This document shows, one piece after another, positions 1 to 13,000 of a stretch of DNA of 64,000 bases (position 1 is the first letter of the stretch; each line of letters begins with the position of its first letter). Below the pieces are notes generated by a model. It searched no databases. It was not told the DNA's origin and worked only from the letters and a program-made list of their open reading frames with translations. Source of the stretch: Vitellaria paradoxa (taxonomy: Eukaryota > Streptophyta > Magnoliopsida > Ericales > Sapotaceae). The DNA is taken from positions 10,639,223 to 10,703,222 of the forward strand of contig CM034241.1 in the NCBI GenBank assembly GCA_019916065.1, read 5' to 3'. Position numbers and translations under genes: made by a program.

Positions 1-1006
1 AAAAGTCATTGAAAAGTTTTTGAAATTTGTGGTAAAAGTTATTAGAGTTTGTAAAAAATTTATCGGAATTTATAAAAATTTGTTAGAATATATAGATATA
101 TATAAATTTATAAAAACTTTATGAATATTAAAAGAACAAAACGTGTTAAAAAATTTTAAAAATGCTTATAAATTTTCAAAAATTTTCCCTAACTTTCAAT
201 GTGCCAAGCGCACAAGTTGAAATATCATAACATCATTTTAATTTTGAAATTTCCTTCACCTCTTTAAAGTGCAAAAATATTTCTGATTTCTGGGGTTGGG
301 CTTTGGACTTTGTACTTATATTGATTTATGGGCCAAAGGGGCCGGCCCCACATGAGGCCCAGGCCGTTCATTCCCAACCCAATTTTCAATATCGAGTCCA
401 CAATAAAATTATTTTTTACTTTCTTTTTCTATTTTTTTATCGTTTTATTTGTCCCCTTTATTTTTCTTCTAGATCGCAATAGTAAACAGTACGGTAACAT
501 CACTAGGGAAGAGGCTAAGTATATTTATATTTAACAGGGCCCTGCAGTGATATGGCCGATAAACCAAAGTCACCTTAGAGATGGGAATGTAGGGGTGTTT
601 GGTTGATAAAAAGTTAGTTAAAAAGTACAATAAAAATAGAAAGATATGATATAAAGGTGATATGTAGAGAAATTTGATTGGAGAAAAATACAGAAATTAA
701 TTAAAATTTGTGAATTTTAATAATTTTTTATATCACCAAACAAAATCGTAATTTTATTTGCATAGATAAGTACCAAATGCCGTCAATTTTATTTTATATA
801 TATAACTATTTCTTAATATATCCTATATGAAGTGTTCAAAATTATAAAAATTAGTATAAATTTATATTGTGTAGTGAATAAAAAATTTAAATTTTATACG
901 AAATTAAAAAATTTTATAGAGTTTTAAACAAACAGATTTATTATATGTATTTATATACTTTTTACTTTACAAGTCATCTCATCTCATTACGAGTATGTGC
1001 ATGTAG
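1..1006 (+). other. Part of OSC intron 2; no exon seen
   Basis: This stretch ends in an AG acceptor just before the first visible OSC exon, so it is the 3' part of the intron before it. I searched for the expected second exon (the conserved HDGHWPGDYGGP region of plant OSCs) and found none, so exons 1 and 2 lie upstream of the window. The first 200 bases resemble the AT-rich repeat at 47220-47420 and 59180-59370. Confidence 0.6.
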
Positions 1007-4000
1007 GTCATAGCTTTGTATATAACTGGAGCACTCAATACCGTTCTCACAGAAGCACATCAAAAGGAAATCAAGCGATATATATACAATCACCAGGTAC
1101 ACGCTATTCTCGGTCTAAGTGGCAGTTTACTAAATAAAAATAAGCTAATTTTTCTTTTTGTTTTTTTCTTTTTTTTGTGTGTTCTCAATTTTTCAAAAAG
1201 AAATAATTTTATTTTAAAATTTTTATAATTTCGAGACATGCTATTCACATTTTCTAAAGAATAACTTACAAAACAAAATGCTTAGAAGTTAAAAAAAAAA
1301 TAAAAAAAATTCCTGTACAAGGAAAAGAAAAAAAGAAGTTTTTATTTTTTTTTATTTCTTTTTTTTTTTTCACTCATACGTTCATACGGCATAGGTTGTC
1401 TTACTTTCAAGCATTTATTATTATTATTTGTAATATATAATATTGTTGATCACATGTAAATTTGTTAAAAAACTGCAGAATGAAGACGGAGGTTGGGGAT
1501 TACACATAGAAGGGCACAGCACCATATTTGGTTCATGCCTCAGCTACGTTGCTTTGAGGTTGCTCGGAGAAGGGCTTGAAGATGGTGAGAACAAGGCGGT
1601 GGCGAAAGGTCGGGCATGGATTGTTGATCATGGCGGAGCTGTCGGAATTCCATCCTGGGGAAAGTTTTGGCTTACTGTAAGAAAAAAAAACCACTTCAAT
1701 CTCTCTCATATTTTAAGGCAAAGTTTGTTTGGGGGATATAATTGGAGGATTAGGTAGACAGTTTACCATTTTTAATTGAGTTAATTTTAATCATGTATTT
1801 AGTTTATCGTATTAGAATTTTAGACTAAACTTCATATCTACTAAAGTGGAGGATAAATAATACCATGAGAGATGTGGTATTACTTATACTCCCACCTTTA
1901 GATTTACATTCTGTCAAAATTTAATTATTCAAAATTATTTTCTACCACATCTTATGTTAAATCGTATCATTTATCCTATTTTATATCTCACCAACCAAAC
2001 ACATAAAAAATTAATCTCATATTATATCCAATTTTACATGTTATGTTATAGTATTACTTATACCCCATCATCCAATCCCTTTAATCAAATATAGCTTAAA
2101 TTTTTATTTTAATAGGCCACATTTGTTTGAGTGCATGACATAGAAAGCGGGATTAAAAATGAAAAAAATTACCCAAAAAATGGTTTCCTATTAGTTTCTA
2201 TGGTTAAAATGGGATATGAGTATTTTTTTACCACAAATATGACTATTCAATACTTTTTAAGGATTAAAAAAAAATAATTAATTCATTAAGATTGATAAAA
2301 ATTTTATTATTTTTGGCAAAATTTTTTTGCGTTTTTGGCAAATAAATTTCAATTAAGAATCCCATTTTTAGATCAGACCTGTCTAGAGTCTCATTTGTCC
2401 TATATTTGGATGAAACAAAAATGTTTGAACAACAACAATTTTCAACCAAAGTTAGGGGCTAGACCAACCTGCTGCTGGCATTTCCCAAACTCCATCCGAT
2501 GTATTGGCATTGGTTCGAACACCCCTCCTCCATGTTGAAGCGTACTGAAAAAAAAAAAAAAAGAAAAAAAATTCAACCGACATCTATGCTTCAAACAAAA
2601 AGGTCCGAACAACAATTTTCGACCAACATATACATTTCAAAGGAATGTCGAATATTACAATCTTTGAATAGAATCTCTTGAAGTGATAACGAGAAGGAGT
2701 TTAAGTATTGGTCCACGAACATAGCTCTACAAATTAATACGAAGCATACTAAAAATGCGAATCACTTGTTTTGTCAACAAAGAATAAGTTGTAATCAAGG
2801 GTGAATTTAATTAAATTTAAAATTCGTCTAAATTTAATAAAATGTTTAAAAATGGAGTGGATTAAACTATAAAAATTTAGTCTGAATAAAAGATTTAAAG
2901 ATAAGATAAACTGAATTACAAATTTTCAGGGTGAAATTATTTTAAAAACTAAAAATACTGAACTAAAAAAAATTATTTTGGGCCAAATTAGGATCCAGGA
3001 CAACCATAAGACTGGTCCCTTGTTGCAATTACTTGTCATAATGGCCTAATATTAGTCTATATGATGTCAAATAATATTTATTTGACCAAAAATAATAAGA
3101 ATAGCTAAATATTAAGTCTCCATAAATAACAAATGAAACTCGATGCAGTAAATGAAATTCATGCTTTATTTGAAATGATAAAAAATTTTTAAAAATAGTA
3201 AAAAATATTGAAAAATTTTAAAAATTATTTACTTTTTATCTCATTACATGGATTACGAACCCATAACTTATTTTATTTTAACTAACTTTTTGTTACATCA
3301 AATGCATCCTCAATCCAAAAGTACCAAAAGAAAGACTTTTTTTTTTTAAGACATTTTCCTTTTAAATATGAATATATATATATATATATATATAGCTACT
3401 TTGGAGAAAAGCTAATTTTTTTAATAGCCCATCGCCATGAAGAACTCTCCAGAACTTGCAGTCGGGGTGACTGAAGGGTCCACAACCACATATAGGGCTC
3501 GTTTGGAGTCCCAAATAAAACCAAAAAAAATCAATGGATTAGATTGATGTGATGTAAAAATGATAGGTGGCAAAATGTGATTGGAGGAATTTAAAAACTT
3601 TTGAAATTTTTTAAAATTTTTTGGTTTTATTTGGGACTCCAAACGAGCCCATAAACCCACTTTAAAATCTTTCGGAAAAAAAAATTACAAAGTGTGCCTT
3701 TGCATAAACAAAGGAATCACCAAAAATAAAGAAAAAATATAAAATATAAAATTTTAAATTAGAGCACAAATCAAGTAAGAGGCATATATATCATTTCAAT
3801 TTTATTCTTTGATTCTACAACATATCCTATCCTCTAATAGTTATATGTCACAAATTATTTAATTTTTTTTCAAGAAAAAAAGTTTGTATTTGGTTTTTGT
3901 GTAGGTACTTGGAGTATATGAGTGGGCAGGGTGCAACCCATTGCCTCCGGAGTTTTGGCTGGTTCCTCCATTGTCTCCTATGCATCCAGGTCTTGACCAA

Positions 4001-7000
4001 ATGCATATCTAATATTATTAATTCAAATGTTTTTGACATCACATAACCATAAATGTTAAGTGGTTTTTTTTTTTTTTTTTTGGAAACTACCATAAATGTT
4101 AACTGTTAAAAAAATTAAAATTGCCACTTTACTTAAAAAAAATATAGTAAATTCCACTTAATCCTCTCAAAATTTGGCTGATTACAAGCAGTTATCCTCA
4201 ATCCATCTTTCTAGCCACTAATATTAAATAAAAAGTAGTGTGGTCTCATAATATATATATATATATATATAAATCAACTGTCTTTTGTACTTTTTTTAGA
4301 CTTATAAATTATCCAAAATATTATTGAGATCTTTAGAAAATTAAAAAAATAAAAAATGTGCGAAGGTATTCATAATATTTTTGTTTTATTTCATTAATTC
4401 CCAGTTTTCAGACACGAATTTAATTTTACAAATATGGTTGAACTATAATTCAAGAAGACATGTAATTTTTTTTTAATATTTGAAGATCTTAAATGCATTT
4501 CGAACATTTTATATAGTTTAAAGGGAAAAAAAATATTTTATATAATTTTTGTATATTGACTGTATTATCTTCTATTTAATACGGATAATCATAGATGAAT
4601 AAAATGATTTAGTTGTGATAAACATTTCGTAATAAAAGATATGTGTGCAATTAATTAAACATTAAATAGAGATAAGTAATATACCAAAAATAAAGCTTAC
4701 CAATAACCAAAATTATGTCATAAATTAATTACATCTAGATGGATTTTTTTTTTATTTTTTTTATTGACCACAAGTTTGTCATATCATTTTATGTATTTAT
4801 TAGAAGAATTTTCTAACTTTATATACAACATTACTCTACTTATATAAATTTTTAAATAAAATCTAGGTGTCCCATACTCCCAAAGAGGAGTTAAACACAC
4901 TTGTGATTTTTTTATTTCTAATATTTTTAAAAGAATTATATATTTATTAATATGAGAAGAGATTAAATACGAAAAGTTAAAAGTAAAGTGCATTTAATAT
5001 TTTACTTTTAATTTGAATAGTACTATATTTATGGAACTATTTTCCATAAGGATACACTAGAATTATAAGAATTTCATGTGGATTAATCACTTTAAGTGCA
5101 AGAACCTTTAAAATATATCTTTAATACACAAATTTCATTATTACATCAATTTAGCATGTTTTTTTGGACAAATAATACTGACACAGAAATGTATTTTCAT
5201 ATTAATTCATAGAAATAAAATTGGTATGTTTGCATCTAATTGTTAATGATCTCTCATCATAATCATCTACAATGGGATGCAGGAAAAATGTTATGTTATT
5301 GTCGATTGGTTTACATGCCCATGTCATATTTATATGGAAAGAGGTATGTCGGTCCAATAACTTCACTAGTTCGATCACTCAGACAAGAGCTCTATGCCGA
5401 GCTATACCACAATATTGATTGGAACAAAGCGCGAAACACTTGTGCTAAGGTTAGTTTTATTGGTTTTTCATTTTCATGATATAAAAGTACAAATAAATTA
5501 AGAGGGGTTTTGGTTTGTTAATATTTGTTAATTTTTTTGTTAATTTTTGTTAATTGTGATTAATTTTTTTAGCTTTTGTCAATTAAATTATTATTAATTT
5601 TTGTTAATTTTCTACAAATTTTTATCAACTTTTATTAACTTTGTCAATTTTTACTAATTTCTCTTAAAAGTGAGAATGGTATCTATGGAAAGGATAATAG
5701 AGAACACATTCAAACAAATCTTTCTAAATTTGTTTTGATGTACCAAACAAACGGCAAAGAGTAGGAAATTTATTAACCTTTTTGTTGAAAGTTGGCCTTC
5801 TAAACTTCTACACTTGGATATTCTTTAACTTTATTAATAATATTAAACTTATATATATATATATATAGATAATGGTTTACTCTGTTACTTGTGTGAGCTT
5901 AGGAGGATCTGTATTACCCACATCCTCTGGTACAAGATATGCTATGGGGATTCCTTCACCATTTTGCTGAGCCAGTTCTAATGCGTTGGCCATTTTATTG
6001 GCTGAGGAAAAAATCTCTAAAAATTGCAATGGAGCACGTTCACTATGAAGATGAGAATAGTAGATATCTTTGCATTGGGTGTGTAGAGAAGGTACATATA
6101 CAGTATGTCTTAATTGTATGTATTATGTGTATACACTTCCCAGAATTAAGATTGACAGTTGATCTATATGACTTCTATTTTAATTAATTGATTTTACAGG
6201 TCCTATGCCTGATCGCTTGCTACGTTGAAGACCCAAATTCAGAAGCATACAAGCGTCATTTAGCCCGAATTCCAGATTATTTTTGGGTAGCTGAAGATGG
6301 CATGAAAATGCAGGTATAAAGTCACAATATAGCGTTCCCCTCACCGCCGTGCGCACATAAATATATACAATAACAACAGTAACGGATCCAAGATTTTAGG
6401 TAAAAGGGACTAATGTAAAAAATTTTATATTAAGTAAAGTAAAATTTTATAAATTTAGAAAATCAGACACTATATTATATAGAAAAAAATCTTAAAATTT
6501 ATGAGATAGTAAATAATTAACAAAACTTAGGATAAGTTGTGATATCCGTTCGTCCCCTTGGAACCGCTTCTGTATATATATATATATATAAGCAAATATC
6601 CATACTATTATAATATGAAAAATTCCAAACCCACACAATCACACACACAGTGAAAGTAATCACACAAGAGAATAACGAGGAAACCCTATCACAGGGAGAA
6701 AAACCTCTATTTACAATCCCACTATCAACGGGTTACAAGACTCTACTCAGACTCTCTACGAATCACTCGCACGAATCCTTTCGTCACTCTTGCTCGAATC
6801 ACTCGATAAACCCTATAAGTAGGCTTTCTGCCTCACACAGAAAGTGAAAAGAAAATACAAGATAAATTTAGAGAAAGAACATGAAAGCTCTCAATACTCA
6901 AAGACTCTTTCTCTAGGTCCCTATAATATGTTCTCCCACCTCTGACAATTACAGAGTTGGTTTCACATATATATAGGATTACAAAGTTGCCCTAGTTTGG

Positions 7001-10000
7001 CAAAATAGGAAATTGAATCCGAACAAAATATTCATAGCTCGATCCCTCGCGCTCCTATCCTTCAGCCTGCGACCTGCACTGGAATTTTTGCGCTTTAGGA
7101 AATAACACTGGCGCACCCTCGCGCTCCCATCCTCCAGCCTGCGGACCTCACTGGAATTTCTGAGACACCTTGGCGCACCCGCACGCTCCCTTCGGGCTGC
7201 CTGCGTGCTTGGGGCGCACCCGCGCGCTCCTCGCGCCATGCCTGCGAGGTACACTGGAATTCCATTCATGTTCCAGAAGGCTGCGTCCGAATTCCATTAG
7301 GTTTTGTAATCCTTCACACCAATTAGAATTCTTCAAAATCTTGGTCAACTTGATTCATTTTATCTCCTTAATTGTTTAGAATTCTTCAAATCTTCAATTT
7401 GCATCACTTTAGGAAACTTGAATAGCATTCCTAATTTAACTAAGATTTTGATTGGATTTGCCACAAGACTTTACAATCTCCCCCTTGGCAATTTCATATA
7501 AAAACTTAAGTTAAATTTTAAATTCTGCTCAAATTCTGCATTTTAAATTCTGCTCAAATTCTGCACGTACTGAACACACACATCAAGGCACCATGTGGAA
7601 TAATATAGAAATGATCAATGATATCATTACCAAAGCACATTATACATAAAATATCATGCCATAGCCGAAACACGTTCACATATTACATACATAAGTTAAA
7701 TTAACTCCCCCTTTTTGATATGGAAGTAACAAGCTCACAAAAAAATAAGGCAAGATCAAACCGAAGACCCATGAGTATGGCATACATGACACGACCTCTT
7801 CTAAGTGTGACATCAGAATAATGTGAGGGAGGATCTCCTGCGCCCTGCCTACGAGGCTCTCAGGAAAATACGTGTAAGTGCAGATTTGGACACAGACAAT
7901 CAAAACTAAAAAGAGACAGTAGAAGAATTCACTAAAAAATGTCAAAAAAACTTTTAATTCCACTATACCAATACATGTACATCAATCTCTCACCCTTCAT
8001 AAATTCAAAGATTCACATTTTGATTTTCAAAGAAAATTGTCAATTCTGTGTCGAGGGGTGAAATAAGTCATAAAATTGAACAAATGCTTGTGCACGTGTG
8101 AGTTTTTGACTATAATATACATATAGGCTCCCCCTCAAACAAATCATAGACTCAAAAAGTTAAATTTGATGTACCAAATGAATTGAGAGCCAACCTTCCT
8201 TTTTTTTTTTTTTTTTTTTTTTAAACACTTGGCGGCTTTCACACGCTTATGGGCAGGTAGCTATTCCTTAACAATCAACGAGTCATTAAGGGGCTTCTCA
8301 CTGGTCCCACCGGTAGCCCTTTCCAAGTTTGTTTGTTTTTTTTTTTTATTTATTTATATGATGCATAACTTTGATATGCACATATCAGGCTCCTCAACAT
8401 TTTTTAAACACATCAAACAATAACCCTTGATTCGTGGAAAAGAAGAGAAAGAGATATATGCATGTACAGTCAAGTGTAATAGGAAGCACTTCAAAATTAT
8501 GACAAAAATCACCAAAACACTTCGTATCAATTTACAAGGAATGCAAAAATTATGAACTCATTGAAATCGATGAATTTGGAAGATTTAATGTACAGGTAAC
8601 AATATAGAAGTCATAAAATATTTTCAACTTAATCAATGAACTTCTAACTTATCTTTTAGATTTCAATGGTGTGTACAAATGCCTACAGATTTTCTTAGAG
8701 ACTCAAAGCGAAGGGCATTTTGTGAAACAAAATAATTTAAATCTGACTTTCTAACCCAAATAGCTCTAGTTTTAAGACCAGTTGTCTTGACAGGTTTTTC
8801 CTCACGTTTTTGACTTTTATGAAAATTCTTTTTCTCAACTATTTTGAAATTTGTACCTCTTCGAAATATTAGACTGTTTTGTTTTTGAAAAGGACGTGAG
8901 TTTTTGTAACAATCTTCTGAAAATTTTGAAAACACTTGAAATTTATTCTTCACAGGGACTCTAGGCTCCGGGTTTTTTGAAAAATTTTTAACATGGTTTA
9001 AAGGAAGACCATAGAGTTTGTGACAGTTTGGGCGTATATGACCTTTGATTCCGCAATGGTGACAAACAGGTACAAGGGATTGGGATCTAGCAAAATGCGT
9101 ACCTTTCACTATGTGAGGAGGATACTGATAGTGTTTATTCTTTTCAAAACTCTTCTTTGGTGGTGCAGCAGACTTAGGGAAGGTCTTGGGATTGGCTGCA
9201 GGTTTTGAAACAACCTTTGCTACTACTGAAGGTGCTGATGATGATGAAACAATTGTACTTTTCCCTCCAGTGTAGCCTAAGCCTGTTTTGTCTCCATGTG
9301 TTCGTTGTTGGCTCCAAATTTCTTCAAGTTTTTGTGAACTGGAGTTCATTCTTTCAATTATCTTCTCATCACTCTTGATCTTTTCTTTCAGCTTACTGAC
9401 CTCATCCTGAAGTTCTTCAACAGCTTTCTCCAATTCACCAATCTTTTTATTCTTTTCTTCAAGTTTTTCTTTGAACTTTTCTGCATTATGAGACTGAGAA
9501 ATTTTGTCAGATTCCAAAATAGATATTTTACCTGTGAGTTTTTCATTCTCTGTCTTCAAGGAATCTCGTTCACTTCGGAGTTTACTGTTGCGGGTATGTT
9601 GGGCTTGTCTTTGTTTCTTTACCTTACTGTATTCGACAATGAGAGCATCATAGGCCACTTGCAAGTCATTATTGAATTCATCCTCAGAGTCATCATCTTC
9701 ATGATTAGATATATCGGTGTCGCTTTGAGATCCAGATGGAGTTCCTGCAGACAAAGAGTGAGACGCCATAAAAGCAACAAAGTTACCTTCATCGTTTGAG
9801 GATACTGTTGAAGATGATTCATCTGAACTGGATTCATCATCTAATGTAGCATTCATGACTTTGACTTGTTTCTTTTTCATCTTTTTGTTTGCACAGTCTT
9901 GAGCAAAGTGTCCATATCCATGACACTCAAAACACTTGATCTTGTTCTTCTTGTTTTCTTCCCCAGATTCAATCTTCTTGATCTTCTTTCCTTTTTTTTG

Positions 10001-13000
10001 AGATTGTGACTCATTCTTGTTGTTCTTATTAAATAAACCCTTCTTCCTCATATATCTCACGAATCGTTTAGCCACAAGCGCCATTTCTTTATCCGACTCC
10101 TCTTCATCACTTTCTTCTTCCACTGTCTTTAGAGCAATACCTTTTGACGCTTTGCGAGGTTTCACCATATTTGCTTCAAACGTTTGCAAGGATCCCACAA
10201 GGTCTTCTATTCTCATGGAGTTCACATCTTTGACTTCTTCTATTGCTGTGACTTTAGAATCAAACACTCGTGGAAGAGAACGTAAAATTTTACGTACCAC
10301 TTTGTATTCTGGAATAGGTTCTCCAAGGGTGTGGCATGAATTAACAATGTGACTGAGTCGGACATAAAAGTCATCAAACATTTCGTCTTCATTCATCCTT
10401 AGTCCCTCAAACTCAGAAGTGAGTTTTTGAAGCTTGCTGGTTTTGACTTGTTCGTTCCCTTCATGTGTACTTTGCAGAATTAACCACGCTTTTCGGGCAC
10501 TCGTACAACTTGAGATGCGGCAGAATTCATTAGGGCAAACTGCAGAAAATATAGCACTCAAGGCTTTGAAGTTCCACTCCGAACTCTCTTGCTCAGTTTT
10601 AGTCCACGTCTGAATTGACTTTTGTTCGATTCTTCCGTCAACTTCATGGGTTGGTTCTTCCCATCCTTTAACTATTGACATCCAGACTTTGTAATTAATT
10701 CCCAAAAGAAAAGCTTGCATTCGTACCTTCCAGTATGAATAGTTTGAGCCGTCAAACCAAGGGGGTCTGGTGCTTGAACCTCCTTCACGTGGTGGATCCA
10801 TTGGTTTGGACGAAGATCTTCACTCAAGAACTTAGAGTGACCTGCTCTGATACCAATTGAAAAATTCCAAACCCACACAATCACACACACAGTGAAAGTA
10901 ATCACACAAGAGAATAACGAGGAAACCCTATCACAGGGAGAAAAACCTCTATTTACAATCCCACTATCAACGGGTTACAAGACTCTACTCAGACTCTCTA
11001 CGAATCACTCGCACGAATCCTTTCGTCACTCTTGCTCGAATCACTCGATAAACCCTACAAGTAGGCTTTCTGCCTCACACAGAAAGTGAAAAGAAAATAC
11101 AAGATAAATTTGGAGAAAGAACATGAAAGCTCTCAATACTCAAAGACTCTTTCTCTAGGTCCCTATAATATGTTCTCCCACCTCTGACAATTACAGAGTT
11201 GGTTTCACATATATATAGGATTACAAAGTTGCCCTAGTTTGGCAAAATAGGAAATTGAATCCGAACAAAATATTCATAGCTCGATCCCTCGCGCTCCTAT
11301 CCTTCAGCCTGCGACCTGCACTGGAATTTTTGCGCTTTAGGAAATAACACTGGCGCACCCTCGCGCTCCCATCCTCCAGCCTGCGGACCTCACTGGAATT
11401 TCTGAGACACCTTGGCGCACCCGCACGCTCCCTTCGGGCTGCCTGCGTGCTTGGGGCGCACCCGCGCGCTCCTCGCGCCGTGCCTGCGAGGTACACTGGA
11501 ATTCCATTCATGTTCCAGAAGGCTGCGTCCGAATTCCATTAGGTTTTGTAATCCTTCACACCAATTAGAATTCTTCAAAATCTTGGTCAACTTGATTCAT
11601 TTTATCTCCTTAATTGTTTAGAATTCTTCAAATCTTCAATTTGCATCACTTTAGGAAACTTGAATAGCATTCCTAATTTAACTAAGATTTTGATTGGATT
11701 TGCCACAAGACTTTACATAATACCCAAGCAATAGATATATGATGAAGCCTAAAAAATGAAATCAATTATTTTTTGAATTTTTTCTCTTTTATTTATATAT
11801 ATACCCAAATCTCAAATCATTTATTTATCCTTTTTTCGACGAACATTATGCTAAATTAAGATATTGCCGACTTGAACATGTGCAGAGTTTTGGGTGCCAA
11901 ATGTGGGATGCAGCATTTGCTATTCAAGCAATTCTCTCTTGTAACCTATCTAATGAGTATGGGCCTACCCTGAGGAAAGCGCATGACTTTGTTAAAGCCT
12001 CACAGGTTCAATCTCCAACCCAATTAAGCCGCCAACTAACTATAATCTAATCTAATTAATATATTAGAAAAATTTTATTAAAACGTCCCATTAGAATGAT
12101 TAGTAATGGTATTAATTAGTATAATAAAAGCGTTTTAGTGGGTTAAATATTTTCAAACTAATAAGCATACAAACTTGCCATACTATTCTTTTTTTTTGGA
12201 GGAAATCGTGCCATACCATTCTAATATAAAATTTTGATAATTTTTCTGATTATATTGCATTTTTTCCTGCAAAAAGAAAAACATTTTTTTTAAATTAATC
12301 ACATTAAGAACCCATTTAGAAGTCAAATTTCTAGTAACCTCTAGTAATTATTTGGTAAAAGTTGGTAGATAAATTTTGTTTTTATGTATTTGGTCAAATA
12401 AATAAAAATTTTTAGTAATTTTTTATATCTGTTAAGTGTTTAGTAAAATTTTTGATAAAGTTTGAGTTATGTTAAAGTGAAATAACTATAATACACTTCG
12501 CTAATTCAATAAAAATTAGTATTTTACCAACTTGTCAATTCAACAAAATTAACAACTTTTAGTGTTTTACCAAATTCTCAAAACATCAAAAATCAATATA
12601 TATATATATATATCTTTTATTTTAACTTATTCAGACGCGGCCTAGCTAGTTATATACTCATATTTCTTCAGGTCCGAGAAAATCCTTCAGGTGACTACAA
12701 GAAAATGTACCGGCACACTTCTAAGGGTGCATGGACATTTTCCATGCAAGATCATGGTTGGCAAGTCTCGGATTGCACCGCAGAAGGTTTAAAGGTACAT
12801 ATATATATATATAGAGAGAGCGAGAGAGAGAGAGAGAGAGCACAAGTAAATTGAATTTGTAAGGATAATACTCTGTCTCCGTGGCATTAATTCTGATTTA
12901 ATTTGAAAACATTTTTGTATTCTTTTGCAGGCTGCACTTTTGTTCTCACAAATGTCGCCCGAGCTTGTTGGAGAAAAAATTGAAACCGAGCGTTTATACG

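Larger units (their letters stand above)
6616..11717 (-). mobile_element. Complete LTR retrotransposon coding only for Gag (TR-GAG-like), in OSC intron 8
   Basis: Two 860-bp LTRs (6616-7475 and 10858-11717) run TG...CA and differ at three bases that I could see. The 5-bp duplication TAATA flanks the element (6611-6615 and 11718-11722). Read on the - strand it has, in order, the 5' LTR, a primer-binding site for initiator tRNA-Met, one long gag frame, about 1.1 kb of non-coding sequence, a polypurine tract and the 3' LTR. No protease, integrase, reverse transcriptase or RNase H is present. Gag is of copia type, so the element must use enzymes from an autonomous copia relative. It lies antisense to the OSC gene and enlarges a roughly 470-bp intron to 5.57 kb. 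Confidence 0.95.

Noticed and set aside
328..534. Short Phe-rich open frame near the left edge
   Set aside because: Low-complexity translation in intronic AT-rich DNA with no family resemblance.
6979..7379. Several open frames on both strands in the LTRs (also 11221-11621)
   Set aside because: Chance frames caused by the GC-rich repeated block; duplicated exactly because the LTRs are duplicated.
9020..10352. Plus-strand frames opposite the gag gene
   Set aside because: Shadows of the long gag frame; no independent support.
8663..10801. 712-residue frame as a host zinc-finger gene
   Set aside because: It lies between LTRs, next to a primer-binding site, and has UBN2 plus CCHC knuckles, so it is retrotransposon Gag.
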